NCBI RefSeq assembly: GCF_007830545.1
Contig: NZ_VLLF01000001.1
Span: 62,001 to 126,000, forward strand
Direction of reading: 5' to 3'
DNA from: Roseibium hamelinense
GTDB taxonomy: Bacteria; Pseudomonadota; Alphaproteobacteria; Rhizobiales; Stappiaceae
DNA length: 64,000 bases
In this document: in pieces, positions 25,580 to 33,236 of the stretch
Layout: every line of letters starts with the position of its first letter
How positions within the stretch are numbered: position 1 is the stretch's first letter
Program-made: the position numbers and the translations under genes
Notes under the pieces: model-generated
Seen by the model: the letters and a program-made list of their open reading frames with translations, nothing else
Databases searched by the model: none
What the model was told of the DNA's origin: nothing

Positions 25580-26733
25580 CAGCGTCGGACTCCATTGCCA
25601 AGAGGTGTTGCGGGGGTGTCGACCGGAACGCGGCCGTAAGCGTGCGGAAGGGATATGGTCTTCAGGTTCGGCATGACGCGGGATCCGAAATGCTCCGCCT
25701 CCTCGATATGCGGATAGCCGGAGAAGATGAAGGCCCGGATACCCATTTTCTGATAGGTTTCGATCTTGGACATGATCTGATCGGTCGAGCCGACAAGCGC
25801 GGCACCGCAGCCGGACCTCGCGCGGCCAACACCGGTCCAAAGATTCTGCTCGATGTAGCCGTCGTCATCGGCCACATCCCGGTTTTTCGCCTGATGACTG
25901 ACGCCCAGCGATTTGGCATCCAGCGCGCGTTCGCGGATTTCCTTGCCCTGATCGGCATCCAGCTTGGAAACGATATAGTCGGCATATTCGCGCGCTTCCT
26001 GTTCGGTATCGCGCACAATCATGTGGACCCTCAGCCCATAATCGAGTGTCCGGTCATATTTTTCTGCAACCGCGTTGACCGCTTTCATGCGGCCTTCCAG
26101 CTCCTCGGTCTTTTCCGGCCACATCAAATAGACATCGCAGTGCTCGCCGCACAGGTCGAGCGCGTCCGGCGAGTATCCGCCGAAGTAGAGCAGCGGTCCG
26201 CCGGTCTGATAGGGGCGTGCCGGATCCGTCGTCAAACCCTTGAATGAATAAACCTGGCCCTCGTGGTTGATTTCGTCGCGGGTCCAGGCCTGCTTGAGGA
26301 TCTGAACCACCTCGCGCGAGCGCTGGTAACGGTAGCTGCTGTCGGCTTCCTCGCCCGGAAAATTCGACGAGATGATGTTGACCGTCAGACGGCCTTTCAG
26401 CATGTGATCGAGGGTCGCGATGGTGCGTGCCAGCATGATCGGCTGCATCTCGCCGCAGCGCACTGCAGCCAGCATGTTGATGTGCTCTGTGATCGGTGCG
26501 CAGCCGGCCACGAAAGACAGTGTGTCCTGGCCGACCTGGTAGGAAGATGGGCAAAGAATGTTGCGAAAGCCCTGTATTTCAGCCGTTTTTACGATCTCAG
26601 AACAGTGCTCCCAGGACGAGCGCAAGTGACCTTCGGGGATGCCGAGAAACTGGTAGTCGTCCGAGCAGAGCGCTGAAAACCAGGAAACTTCCGCCCCATC
26701 CAGATCTGGTGATGTGACCGGGACTACGGTCAT
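25579..26733 (-). CDS. SsuD-like FMNH2-dependent monooxygenase (luciferase-like)
   Basis: This 384-residue bacterial-luciferase-family enzyme is closest in pattern to alkanesulfonate monooxygenase SsuD. The start at 26733 follows GGGGAGA; 21 codons upstream are open but overlap the divergent promoter. SsuD-like blocks are visible: LTVNIISSNFPGEEADSSY near residue 116, LYFGGYSPDALDLCGEHCDVYLMW (split, about 182-205), LDYGLRVHMIVRDT (230-243) and NLWTGVGRARSGCGAALVG near 288. W205, R235 and H237 appear to match SsuD active-site residues. Such enzymes use FMNH2 and O2 to cleave a carbon-sulfur bond, giving sulfite and an aldehyde. Unlike ssu operons, the transporter here is TRAP-type. A non-sulfonate substrate is possible. 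Confidence 0.85.
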   Translation of the reverse strand: MTVVPVTSPDLDGAEVSWFSALCSDDYQFLGIPEGHLRSSWEHCSEIVKTAEIQGFRNILCPSSYQVGQDTLSFVAGCAPITEHINMLAAVRCGEMQPIMLARTIATLDHMLKGRLTVNIISSNFPGEEADSSYRYQRSREVVQILKQAWTRDEINHEGQVYSFKGLTTDPARPYQTGGPLLYFGGYSPDALDLCGEHCDVYLMWPEKTEELEGRMKAVNAVAEKYDRTLDYGLRVHMIVRDTEQEAREYADYIVSKLDADQGKEIRERALDAKSLGVSHQAKNRDVADDDGYIEQNLWTGVGRARSGCGAALVGSTDQIMSKIETYQKMGIRAFIFSGYPHIEEAEHFGSRVMPNLKTISLPHAYGRVPVDTPATPLGNGVRR

Positions 26734-26782
26734 ATGTGTTCTCCCCAAATTCCGTGTCGTTTTTTCTTGCGTAGCATCCGCT

Positions 26783-26807
26783 TTGATGTAAATCAATAGT
26801 GTATCAA
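26783..26807. promoter_or_regulatory. Operator candidate in the divergent monooxygenase/GntR promoter
   Basis: TTGAT (26783-26787) and ATCAA (26792-26796) are inverted arms four bases apart, and a second ATCAA follows at 26803-26807. The site sits in the 101-bp gap between the monooxygenase start (26733) and the GntR start (26835). It is the natural place for the GntR product to control both directions. The assignment is inferred from position and symmetry only. Confidence 0.4.
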
Positions 26808-26834
26808 TTTTTGGAAGACAGGTTGTTGCACCTC

Positions 26835-27545
26835 ATGAATTCCGCGTCGCAAAGCGCGAATGCCCTGCCGCTTTATGTTCAGATCAGCGAGCTGCTGATC
26901 CGTGACATCGCGGCTGGGCGCTTGATTGATGGCGAGCGTTTGCCGCCCGAACGGGACATGGCGAACGACCTCGGCATCTCGGTTGGCACGTTGCGCAAAG
27001 CCTTGGCCGAATTGACCGATAAAGGGCTCCTGGAACGGGTTCAGGGATCGGGCAATTACATCCGGCAGGCTGGCGAGACCAACAGCGTTTACGCCATGTT
27101 CCGGTTGGAATTGCATTCCGGCGGCGGGTTGCCCCGCGCCGATATCCTGAGCGTCGACCGCCTTGAAAAGCCTGCGGATCTCAAACACTTCGGCCTTGCC
27201 GAGACCGGTACCCGAATTCGCCGTTTGCGCTATTTGAACGACGCGGTCATCGCTGTTGAGGAAATTTGGCTGGATGCCAGCGCAGGACTGCTCACCCTGG
27301 AGCAGATTTCGGATTCGCTTTATCACACCTACCAAAAGCAGCTTGGCTTTTGGATTACCCGGGCAGAGGACAGGGTCGGGATCGGCGCGGTGCCGGATTG
27401 GGCGCCCGACCGGTTCCCGAAAGAGCCCGGAGCCGTCACCGGCTACATTGAGCGGCTCAGCTGGTCGAACGGACCAGTGCCCATAGAGTTTTCAAAAACC
27501 TGGTTCGACCCGGACAAGGCGCTCTACGTGCAGCGTCTGAAGTAA
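26835..27545 (+). CDS. GntR family transcriptional regulator (UTRA domain)
   Basis: This 236-residue regulator of the HutC type has a winged helix at residues about 8-72 (PLYVQISELLIRDIAAGRL, then SVGTLRKALAELTDKGLLERVQGSG, split by the turn). A UTRA ligand domain follows to the C-terminus. The ATG at 26835 was preferred to a GTG 36 bp upstream, which would cut into the operator region. It is divergent from the six-gene monooxygenase/TRAP operon and followed after 10 bp by a Gfo/Idh oxidoreductase. It is therefore the likely regulator of the whole locus, probably a repressor released by the substrate. Confidence 0.88.
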   Translation: MNSASQSANALPLYVQISELLIRDIAAGRLIDGERLPPERDMANDLGISVGTLRKALAELTDKGLLERVQGSGNYIRQAGETNSVYAMFRLELHSGGGLPRADILSVDRLEKPADLKHFGLAETGTRIRRLRYLNDAVIAVEEIWLDASAGLLTLEQISDSLYHTYQKQLGFWITRAEDRVGIGAVPDWAPDRFPKEPGAVTGYIERLSWSNGPVPIEFSKTWFDPDKALYVQRLK

Positions 27546-27555
27546 GGAGCATTGA

Positions 27556-28677
27556 ATGTCCGCGACTGTAAACTACGGCATCATCGGCTGTGGCATGATG
27601 GGGCAGGAGCATTTGCACAATATCGCATTGCTGCCCGGCGCCCGCGTCAGCGTAATATTTGAGCCCGATGTCGAAATGGCCGCCCGCGCAGCGCGCATTG
27701 CGCCAGACGCGCAGATGGTCGGGTCTGTCGCCGAACTGCTGGAGGTTTCCTCTCTCGACTGCATTTTGATCGCCAGTCCGAACCACCATCACGTCGCTCA
27801 GATGGAGGAAATCCGCGCCACCCGTCCGCTGCCGCTTCTGGTCGAAAAGCCGCTGTTCACCGATCCGCAGGATCTGCAGCGTCTGGAGGCATTCCGGGCG
27901 GCTTATCCCGCGCCCGTGTGGGTGGCGATGGAATACCGCTACATGCCGCCAATCGCCGCCTTGATCGAGCGCGCCCACGAGGCGACCGGAGGTATTTCCA
28001 TGCTGACAATCCGCGAGCACCGGTTTCCGTTTTTGGACAAGGTCGGCGCCTGGAACCGGTTTAACCGCTATTCCGGCGGCACATTCGTTGAAAAATGCTG
28101 CCACTTTTTTGATCTGATGCGCCTGATACTGAAATCCGAGCCGGTGCGGATCATGGCCTCGGGCGGGCAGGCGACAAACCACTTGACCGAGCGCTACGAG
28201 GGGGAAACGCCAGACGTTCTGGATCATGGTTATGTAATCGCAGAGTTCCAGAGTGGCGCGCGCGCCATGCTGGAACTTTGCATGTTTGCTGAGGGCGCAA
28301 GATATCAGGAAGAAATCTCAGCTGTTGGACCTGCGGGGAAAATCGAAGCCTTCGTTCCCGGACCGGGCAGGTTCTGGCCGCCGACCCTTGGCCAGCCGCC
28401 AGTCCCGCAACTTGTTGTCAGCCCGAGAGCACCGAAGGGGCCTCAGGTGATCGATGTGCCGGTTGATCCGGACTTGCTTGCTGCCGGGGACCACAATGGG
28501 TCGACCTTTTATCAGCACGAACGGTTTTTGGCGCTTGTGCGCGGTCAAACGGCGGTGCCTGAAGTCTCCTTGGAGGACGGTTGGCGCGCTGTTGCAATGG
28601 GCCTTGCTGCCCAGCAGTCTGCCCGTACCGGGCAGACCGTTCCGGTTCAACTGGGCAAACTGTCGTCTGCTGCCTGA
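27556..28677 (+). CDS. Gfo/Idh/MocA family oxidoreductase
   Basis: This 373-residue NAD(P)-dependent oxidoreductase has the Rossmann motif GCGMMG at 11-16, and the catalytic EKP signature at 97-99 (LLVEKPLF). The C-terminal domain has FVEKCCHFFDLMRLI near 178, a substrate-binding helix typical of sugar and inositol dehydrogenases in the family. AAGGAG lies upstream of the ATG. The gene follows the GntR regulator by 10 bp, so it is in the same transcript and probably acts on a metabolite of the divergent monooxygenase pathway. Sugar or polyol oxidation is the family norm. The substrate is not known. Confidence 0.88.
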   Translation: MSATVNYGIIGCGMMGQEHLHNIALLPGARVSVIFEPDVEMAARAARIAPDAQMVGSVAELLEVSSLDCILIASPNHHHVAQMEEIRATRPLPLLVEKPLFTDPQDLQRLEAFRAAYPAPVWVAMEYRYMPPIAALIERAHEATGGISMLTIREHRFPFLDKVGAWNRFNRYSGGTFVEKCCHFFDLMRLILKSEPVRIMASGGQATNHLTERYEGETPDVLDHGYVIAEFQSGARAMLELCMFAEGARYQEEISAVGPAGKIEAFVPGPGRFWPPTLGQPPVPQLVVSPRAPKGPQVIDVPVDPDLLAAGDHNGSTFYQHERFLALVRGQTAVPEVSLEDGWRAVAMGLAAQQSARTGQTVPVQLGKLSSAA

Positions 28678-28805
28678 GGCAATCTGGTTTCGGGCGATGG
28701 CTGGATGTGAGCAGTGAGGCGGCGGGCAGCCGGAGCCTGACGGCCGGCGGTGTTTGTTGGGTCGTTTCGGTCAAGTGTTGCGCGTTGGTTACAATTTTAA
28801 GCTTT

Positions 28806-28851
28806 TTGCTCAATAGGTCTTTAAGCTCAATATAATACCAATATCGATATT
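28806..28851 (+). promoter_or_regulatory. Possible promoter of the interrupted binding-protein gene, with AATATCGATATT palindrome
   Basis: TTGCTC (28806-28811) and a perfect TATAAT (28831-28836) are 19 bp apart, slightly long. The 12-base palindrome AATATCGATATT at 28840-28851 lies across the predicted start of transcription. The reading frame begins about 90 bp downstream. The region is more AT-rich than its neighbours. Confidence 0.35.
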
Positions 28852-28939
28852 TGTTCGTTCGGCTTAAAACGGATGTGCTATACGTAAAGCTGCTGCAACT
28901 CCATACAAGCGCCCAGTCTAAACCGAGAGGTGTCGGATT

Positions 28940-29725
28940 GTGTTTCTACACGGAAACTTTCCTAAGACGTTCTTTTGCATGTGGATTGCCGTCTGTTGGG
29001 TTTTCTTTTCCATTGAGGCGAAGTCAGACAATCCGGTTCGTCTGACCGTCGATTTCCAAGATACACAGCCAAAGTACGGGTCAACAGACCCGTAGGCTTC
29101 CGGCATATGTCCCGATCTTTACCGCGCTATTGAAGCCCACCTGGGTGGCAAAGTTGTCTTTGAATTTCCCGAACAATTTACCCCGCGAAAACGCATGCTG
29201 GTCAACCTTGATCAGGGGACGTCGGATCTAGATTGTGGTGCTGCTAAAAACGCCTCTCGGGAGCAGCGCTTCATCTTCAGTTCACAGCCGCTTTACAGTG
29301 TTTTCCATGTGGTTGGCGTTCGTGCGTCAGAGGCACCTCCGGCGCAAAGTTTTGAAGACCTTTCAAAACACGGTTCCCCAATCGTAGCGTTGCGGGGAGC
29401 CGGAGTGACCCGTTTTCTCGAGCGAAAAATGGCGGGCAATGAAAAGCCAATACTGGTTCAAACGCCAGATGAGGCGTTGCATCTGGTCGCTGAAGGACGC
29501 GTGAAAGCGTTTTATTATCATAGTCTTGGCTTAAACTATTATCTCGACCAGGAGTGGAAAGACAAAGGGTTGATCGTCGCGCCAGCCAAGTTCCACTCCT
29601 ATGACCATTGGGTCATGTTTAGCCGCCATTTGCCCGAAGATGTGGTGGTGATGCTGGATGCAGCCATTTCACACCTGGTTGAGACAGGGGCAGTCGAAAA
29701 GATCCTTAAGCGTTACACCAACTAG
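28940..29725 (+). pseudogene. Family 3 solute-binding protein gene with an in-frame amber codon
   Basis: A single reading frame of 262 codons runs from a GTG at 28940 (AGAGG upstream) to TAG at 29723-29725, broken only by TAG at 29093-29095 (codon 52). Before it come a hydrophobic leader and VRLTVDFQDTQPKYGSTDP. After it comes ASGICPDLYRAIEAHLGG, the normal continuation of a family 3 binding protein, where GxxxDL follows the ligand-entry loop. The downstream part reads FSSQPLYSVFHVVGVR, then a second lobe to ILKRYTN. There is no frameshift. It may be a recent pseudogene, a sequencing error, or a gene read through by a suppressor. Translation from ATG 29195 would make a useless fragment. GC content is lower than in adjacent genes. 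Confidence 0.72.
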
Positions 29726-29966
29726 CGGTCTTGTTGGGTTTTTGCGCCGGCATCAGGGCTGAACGGAGCAGCTCGCCGGATTTCGATAGCGTCTTTCCAA
29801 CTTCTTGCCGCCCCTACATGGAAACACGTACGCGCGTTTTGCGGTTCTGACGTAACGTTCTCAGGGCGTCATAACAAACCGTCTCATAAGGCTGCCGACT
29901 AGATACATCTTGCGCCGGCACAGGCTCTATGTCTGATCGGGCGCGTTCAGGGAGAGCCGTATTTGC

Positions 29967-32636
29967 ATGAAGAAATTCATTACTGTGCTCGTTTCCGGCT
30001 GCATGGCCGCACAAACCGTTTTTGTGAATGGTGCTTTGGCTGCGCCTGCCGTTACGACGGCAAATGTGAATTTTCGGGAAGGACCGGGGACCGGCTTTGG
30101 GTCTTTCGGGACCTTGCCCAATGGATCCCAGGTCGAGCTGGGTGAGTGCGACGATTCCGGCGCCTGGTGTTCGGTCACATATAACGGGCAAAACGGCTTC
30201 GTGTCAGGCAACTATCTGCAACTGACAGAACCGGAGGAAACAACCGGCTGGCCGCGCAGTTATGAGACAGGCAACGGCGCGACACTTGTCCTCTATCAGC
30301 CGCAAATCACCGATTGGGAGAACTTCAAAAAGCTCAAGGCCCTCGTTGCGGCCGAATACGTGAAAGACGACAAGGACAATCCGGTCTTTGGGGTGATCGG
30401 GGTCAGTGGTGACACGCAAGCCGACACGAGTACAGAAGAGGTTGTTGTCAGCAATCTTCTGGTCACGGAGTTGGATTTTTCTGCGCTTGACCGGGCCGAC
30501 CTGACCGATTTGACCCTGCAAGTCGGCAAGATTATGCCGACGGGTACGATCACGCTGCAAGAAGACCGCATCACCGCAAGCCTTGCCGAATACAAACGTA
30601 TGGAGGATGTGCAGGGCCTGGGTGAAGACGCACCACCGATCTTCATCAGCACCGAACCCGCCATTTTGGTTCAAACTGATGGTGAACCTATCATTGGACC
30701 GGTGAAAGGGGATTCAGGTCTCAGCTTTGTCGTCAATACCAATTGGGACATCCTAAAAACCGGGGACGGCGCATTTTATCTGCGCGACGAAAAATCCTGG
30801 CTGACCAGCTCCGATATCAAGACCGGCTGGACACCCGTTGAAACCTTGCCCGATCCGATTACAAACCTGCCGGATGACGACAATTGGAGCGAGACACGTG
30901 AGGCCATTCCGGCAGAGCCGTTTCCGGACAACGTACCGCCAAAGGTAATCTATTCCGACACGCCTGCGGAAATGATTGTTTTCGACGGAGAGCCGAAACT
31001 CGAACCGGTGCCAAACACTGGGCTTGAATGGGCCTCCAACACCGACAGCGATGTTTTCTTCCTGAAAGAGACCTCAACCTGGTACATCCTGGTCTCTGGC
31101 CGCTGGTTCAAATCCGCGTCTCTCGAGGGACCTTGGGTGTTTACGACGCCGGACCTTCCAAGCGATTTTCTGAATATTCCAGAAGATGCGCCCTATTATT
31201 CGGTCCGCGCATCCGTGCCGTCTACATCCGAGGCAGCGCAAGCCCGGCTGAAGGCCAGCATTCCCACCACGGCACGTGTTGAACTTGGCACTCTCAGCGC
31301 CGATGTTGCCTATGCCGGGGATCCGGAATTCGCCGAAATCGACGGGACCCGAATGTCCTACGCGGTGAACACCAATGAGCAGGTCATCAAGGTCGGCGAC
31401 AAATATTATGTGTTGCAGAACGGTGTCTGGTTTGTCGGCGAAAGCCCGCAAGGCCCGTTTGAAGTGGCGGCTGCCGTTCCCGACGAAATCTATACCATCC
31501 CGCCGGCATCCCCGGTCTATAACGTGACCTATGTCCGTGTTTATGAAAGCGAGCCGGACGCCGTCTGGTACGGGTACACGATGGGGTATCTGACCGGCTT
31601 CCTATCATGGGGCGTTTTCGTTTATGGCACCGGATACTGGTACCGGCCATGGTACCGGCCTGGCGTGCGGCCGATCTATTTTCCCCGTCCGGTCACCTAC
31701 GGCATCGGGGCGTTTTACAACCCTGTACGCGGCACATATGGCCGGTATGGATACGCTTACGGACCGCGGCGTGGCATTGCTGGCGGCGGGATCTACAATC
31801 CACGCACCGGCGGGTATATCCGCGGCGGCGCGATCAGCGGTCCGCGCGGAAGTGCCGGGTTTATTTCCGCTTACAATCCACGCACGGGGAACCGTGTCGT
31901 GGCTGGCGGTGCGCGCGGGATCTATGGCTCCTGGGGCGGTTCGGTCGTGTCCGGTCCGCAATGGGCACGGACACGCGACATTCAGGCGGGAGCCGTGCAG
32001 CGCTGGCAGAAAACCGGGAATGCGGGACGTCTTGCCTCGCTCGACCGGCGTGGAGATGTCTTTGCGGGTCGCGATGGCTCGGTTTATCGGCGCACCGGCG
32101 AGGACTGGCAAAAATTTGAAGGCGGACGCTGGTCGGAAGTTGCCCGTCCGAGCCGGGACCAGATCCGGGACCGGGCCAATGACCTTGGAGCAGGAAATCT
32201 CGGGAATGGCAATCTGGGCGCTGCGATCGGCGGGGCGGCGGCAGGCGCCGGTGTCGGGGCAGCCATCGCCAACCGTCCGGCAGGCGACCGGATCCAGAAC
32301 CGTCCGAACCGTCCGGCAAACCTGCCTGCCGGCGAACGGCCCGCCAACCGCCCAGCGAATCGTCCGGCCAATCGTCCGGCCGAAACCCGGCCGGCGGATC
32401 GCCCGAATGTCAGCCGTCCAGCCAATCGGCCGGCTCAGCGGCCTGCAACCCGCCCGGCACAACGGCCGCAGGCGCCCGCGCACCTGAACCGGGATCACAG
32501 GGCCCGGGACGCCGGAAACCGGCAGGTACAGCGTCAGCGGACTGTTCAGCGGAACAGGCCACAGTCGCGGCCGCAGGCGCGCCCTGCAAACCGCGGGGGC
32601 GGCGCCCGCCGCGGCGGCGGTCATCGCAGGCGCTAA
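29967..32636 (+). CDS. Large secreted SH3-domain protein with Gly/Tyr-rich and Pro-Ala-Asn-Arg repeat tail
   Basis: This 889-residue exported protein has a signal peptide (about 1-26) and a bacterial SH3 domain (about 28-86: TTANVNFREGPGTGFGSFG, ending GFVSGNYLQL). A long middle region (90-500) follows, with repeated units of the form PAE, strand, W-x-x-S, G-P-W-x-P such as WFKSASLEGPWVF and WFVGESPQGPFEV. Then comes a hydrophobic, aromatic WYRPWYRPG section (about 530-600). Residues 600-700 are Gly-rich (YNPRTGGYIRGGAISG). The last 130 are low complexity, built on NRPANRPA-like repeats and ending in RRGGGHRRR. Similar proteins are sometimes named carbohydrate-binding family V/XII. An envelope or cell-wall-associated role is inferred. 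It is monocistronic. Confidence 0.75.
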   Translation: MKKFITVLVSGCMAAQTVFVNGALAAPAVTTANVNFREGPGTGFGSFGTLPNGSQVELGECDDSGAWCSVTYNGQNGFVSGNYLQLTEPEETTGWPRSYETGNGATLVLYQPQITDWENFKKLKALVAAEYVKDDKDNPVFGVIGVSGDTQADTSTEEVVVSNLLVTELDFSALDRADLTDLTLQVGKIMPTGTITLQEDRITASLAEYKRMEDVQGLGEDAPPIFISTEPAILVQTDGEPIIGPVKGDSGLSFVVNTNWDILKTGDGAFYLRDEKSWLTSSDIKTGWTPVETLPDPITNLPDDDNWSETREAIPAEPFPDNVPPKVIYSDTPAEMIVFDGEPKLEPVPNTGLEWASNTDSDVFFLKETSTWYILVSGRWFKSASLEGPWVFTTPDLPSDFLNIPEDAPYYSVRASVPSTSEAAQARLKASIPTTARVELGTLSADVAYAGDPEFAEIDGTRMSYAVNTNEQVIKVGDKYYVLQNGVWFVGESPQGPFEVAAAVPDEIYTIPPASPVYNVTYVRVYESEPDAVWYGYTMGYLTGFLSWGVFVYGTGYWYRPWYRPGVRPIYFPRPVTYGIGAFYNPVRGTYGRYGYAYGPRRGIAGGGIYNPRTGGYIRGGAISGPRGSAGFISAYNPRTGNRVVAGGARGIYGSWGGSVVSGPQWARTRDIQAGAVQRWQKTGNAGRLASLDRRGDVFAGRDGSVYRRTGEDWQKFEGGRWSEVARPSRDQIRDRANDLGAGNLGNGNLGAAIGGAAAGAGVGAAIANRPAGDRIQNRPNRPANLPAGERPANRPANRPANRPAETRPADRPNVSRPANRPAQRPATRPAQRPQAPAHLNRDHRARDAGNRQVQRQRTVQRNRPQSRPQARPANRGGGARRGGGHRRR

Positions 32637-32670
32637 CACAAGAACGGAGGGGGAAGAGCCCCAAGCGGCG

Positions 32671-33132
32671 TCAAATCGGCACATCGCGGCTGTCCGCGAT
32701 CGCCTCCATGGTCATGTACGAGGTTACGGTATCCAGATCGACTTTGGTGATCAGCCGCTGATAGATCCGGTCGAAGGCGTTCATGTCTTCGGCCATGACC
32801 TTGAGCATGTAGTCGTAGTCTCCGGCGATCCGGTAAAAGTCGATCACATTGGGGATCGAGGAGACTTCCGTACGGAAGGTATCCAGCCAGTCCCGCGAGT
32901 GATGGCGGGTACGGATCATGACGAAGACAGTCAAAGTGAGCCCGAGTTCTGCCGGATCGAGCCGGATGGTATGGCTTTTGACCAGTCCGTTTTCATTCAA
33001 GGATTTCAATCGCCGCCAACAGGCATTTTGCGACAGGCCTACCTGGTCGGCCAGGTCACGCTGCGACAATCTGGCATCTTTTTGCAAGGCTCTCAGGAGC
33101 GCGCGGTCAATATGATCGATTTTTTGGCTCAT
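32671..33132 (-). CDS. Lrp/AsnC family transcriptional regulator
   Basis: This 153-residue regulator has an AsnC-type helix-turn-helix (residues about 1-55: DHIDRALLRALQKDARLSQRDLADQVGLSQ, split after ARL). The RAM/Lrp ligand-sensing domain covers the rest, with RIAGDYDYMLKVMAEDM near 107. It resembles the Lrp subgroup that binds amino acids. The gene is divergent from the class V aminotransferase at 33237 across a 104-bp gap, so it probably controls that gene and the amidotransferase behind it in response to an amino acid. It is convergent with the secreted SH3 protein. Confidence 0.9.
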   Translation of the reverse strand: MSQKIDHIDRALLRALQKDARLSQRDLADQVGLSQNACWRRLKSLNENGLVKSHTIRLDPAELGLTLTVFVMIRTRHHSRDWLDTFRTEVSSIPNVIDFYRIAGDYDYMLKVMAEDMNAFDRIYQRLITKVDLDTVTSYMTMEAIADSRDVPI

Positions 33133-33236
33133 AAAAGTTCAAATGACACAATTTTAGGGTCACAGCAATAAAATTAGGTGAGGAAATCACAGTGCGTAGG
33201 GTCATATGATCGTCTCAAATAGACTTGGAGGTGATC

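Noticed and set aside
32280..32480. Tandem DNA repeat or CRISPR-like pattern
   Set aside because: The periodicity comes from coding repeats for Asn-Arg-Pro-Ala in the SH3 protein. Spacers are neither unique nor of constant length.
31605..32684. A 359-codon open frame antisense to the repeat tail of the SH3 protein
   Set aside because: The low-complexity repeats leave all frames open. The protein would be Pro/Arg-rich with no motif.
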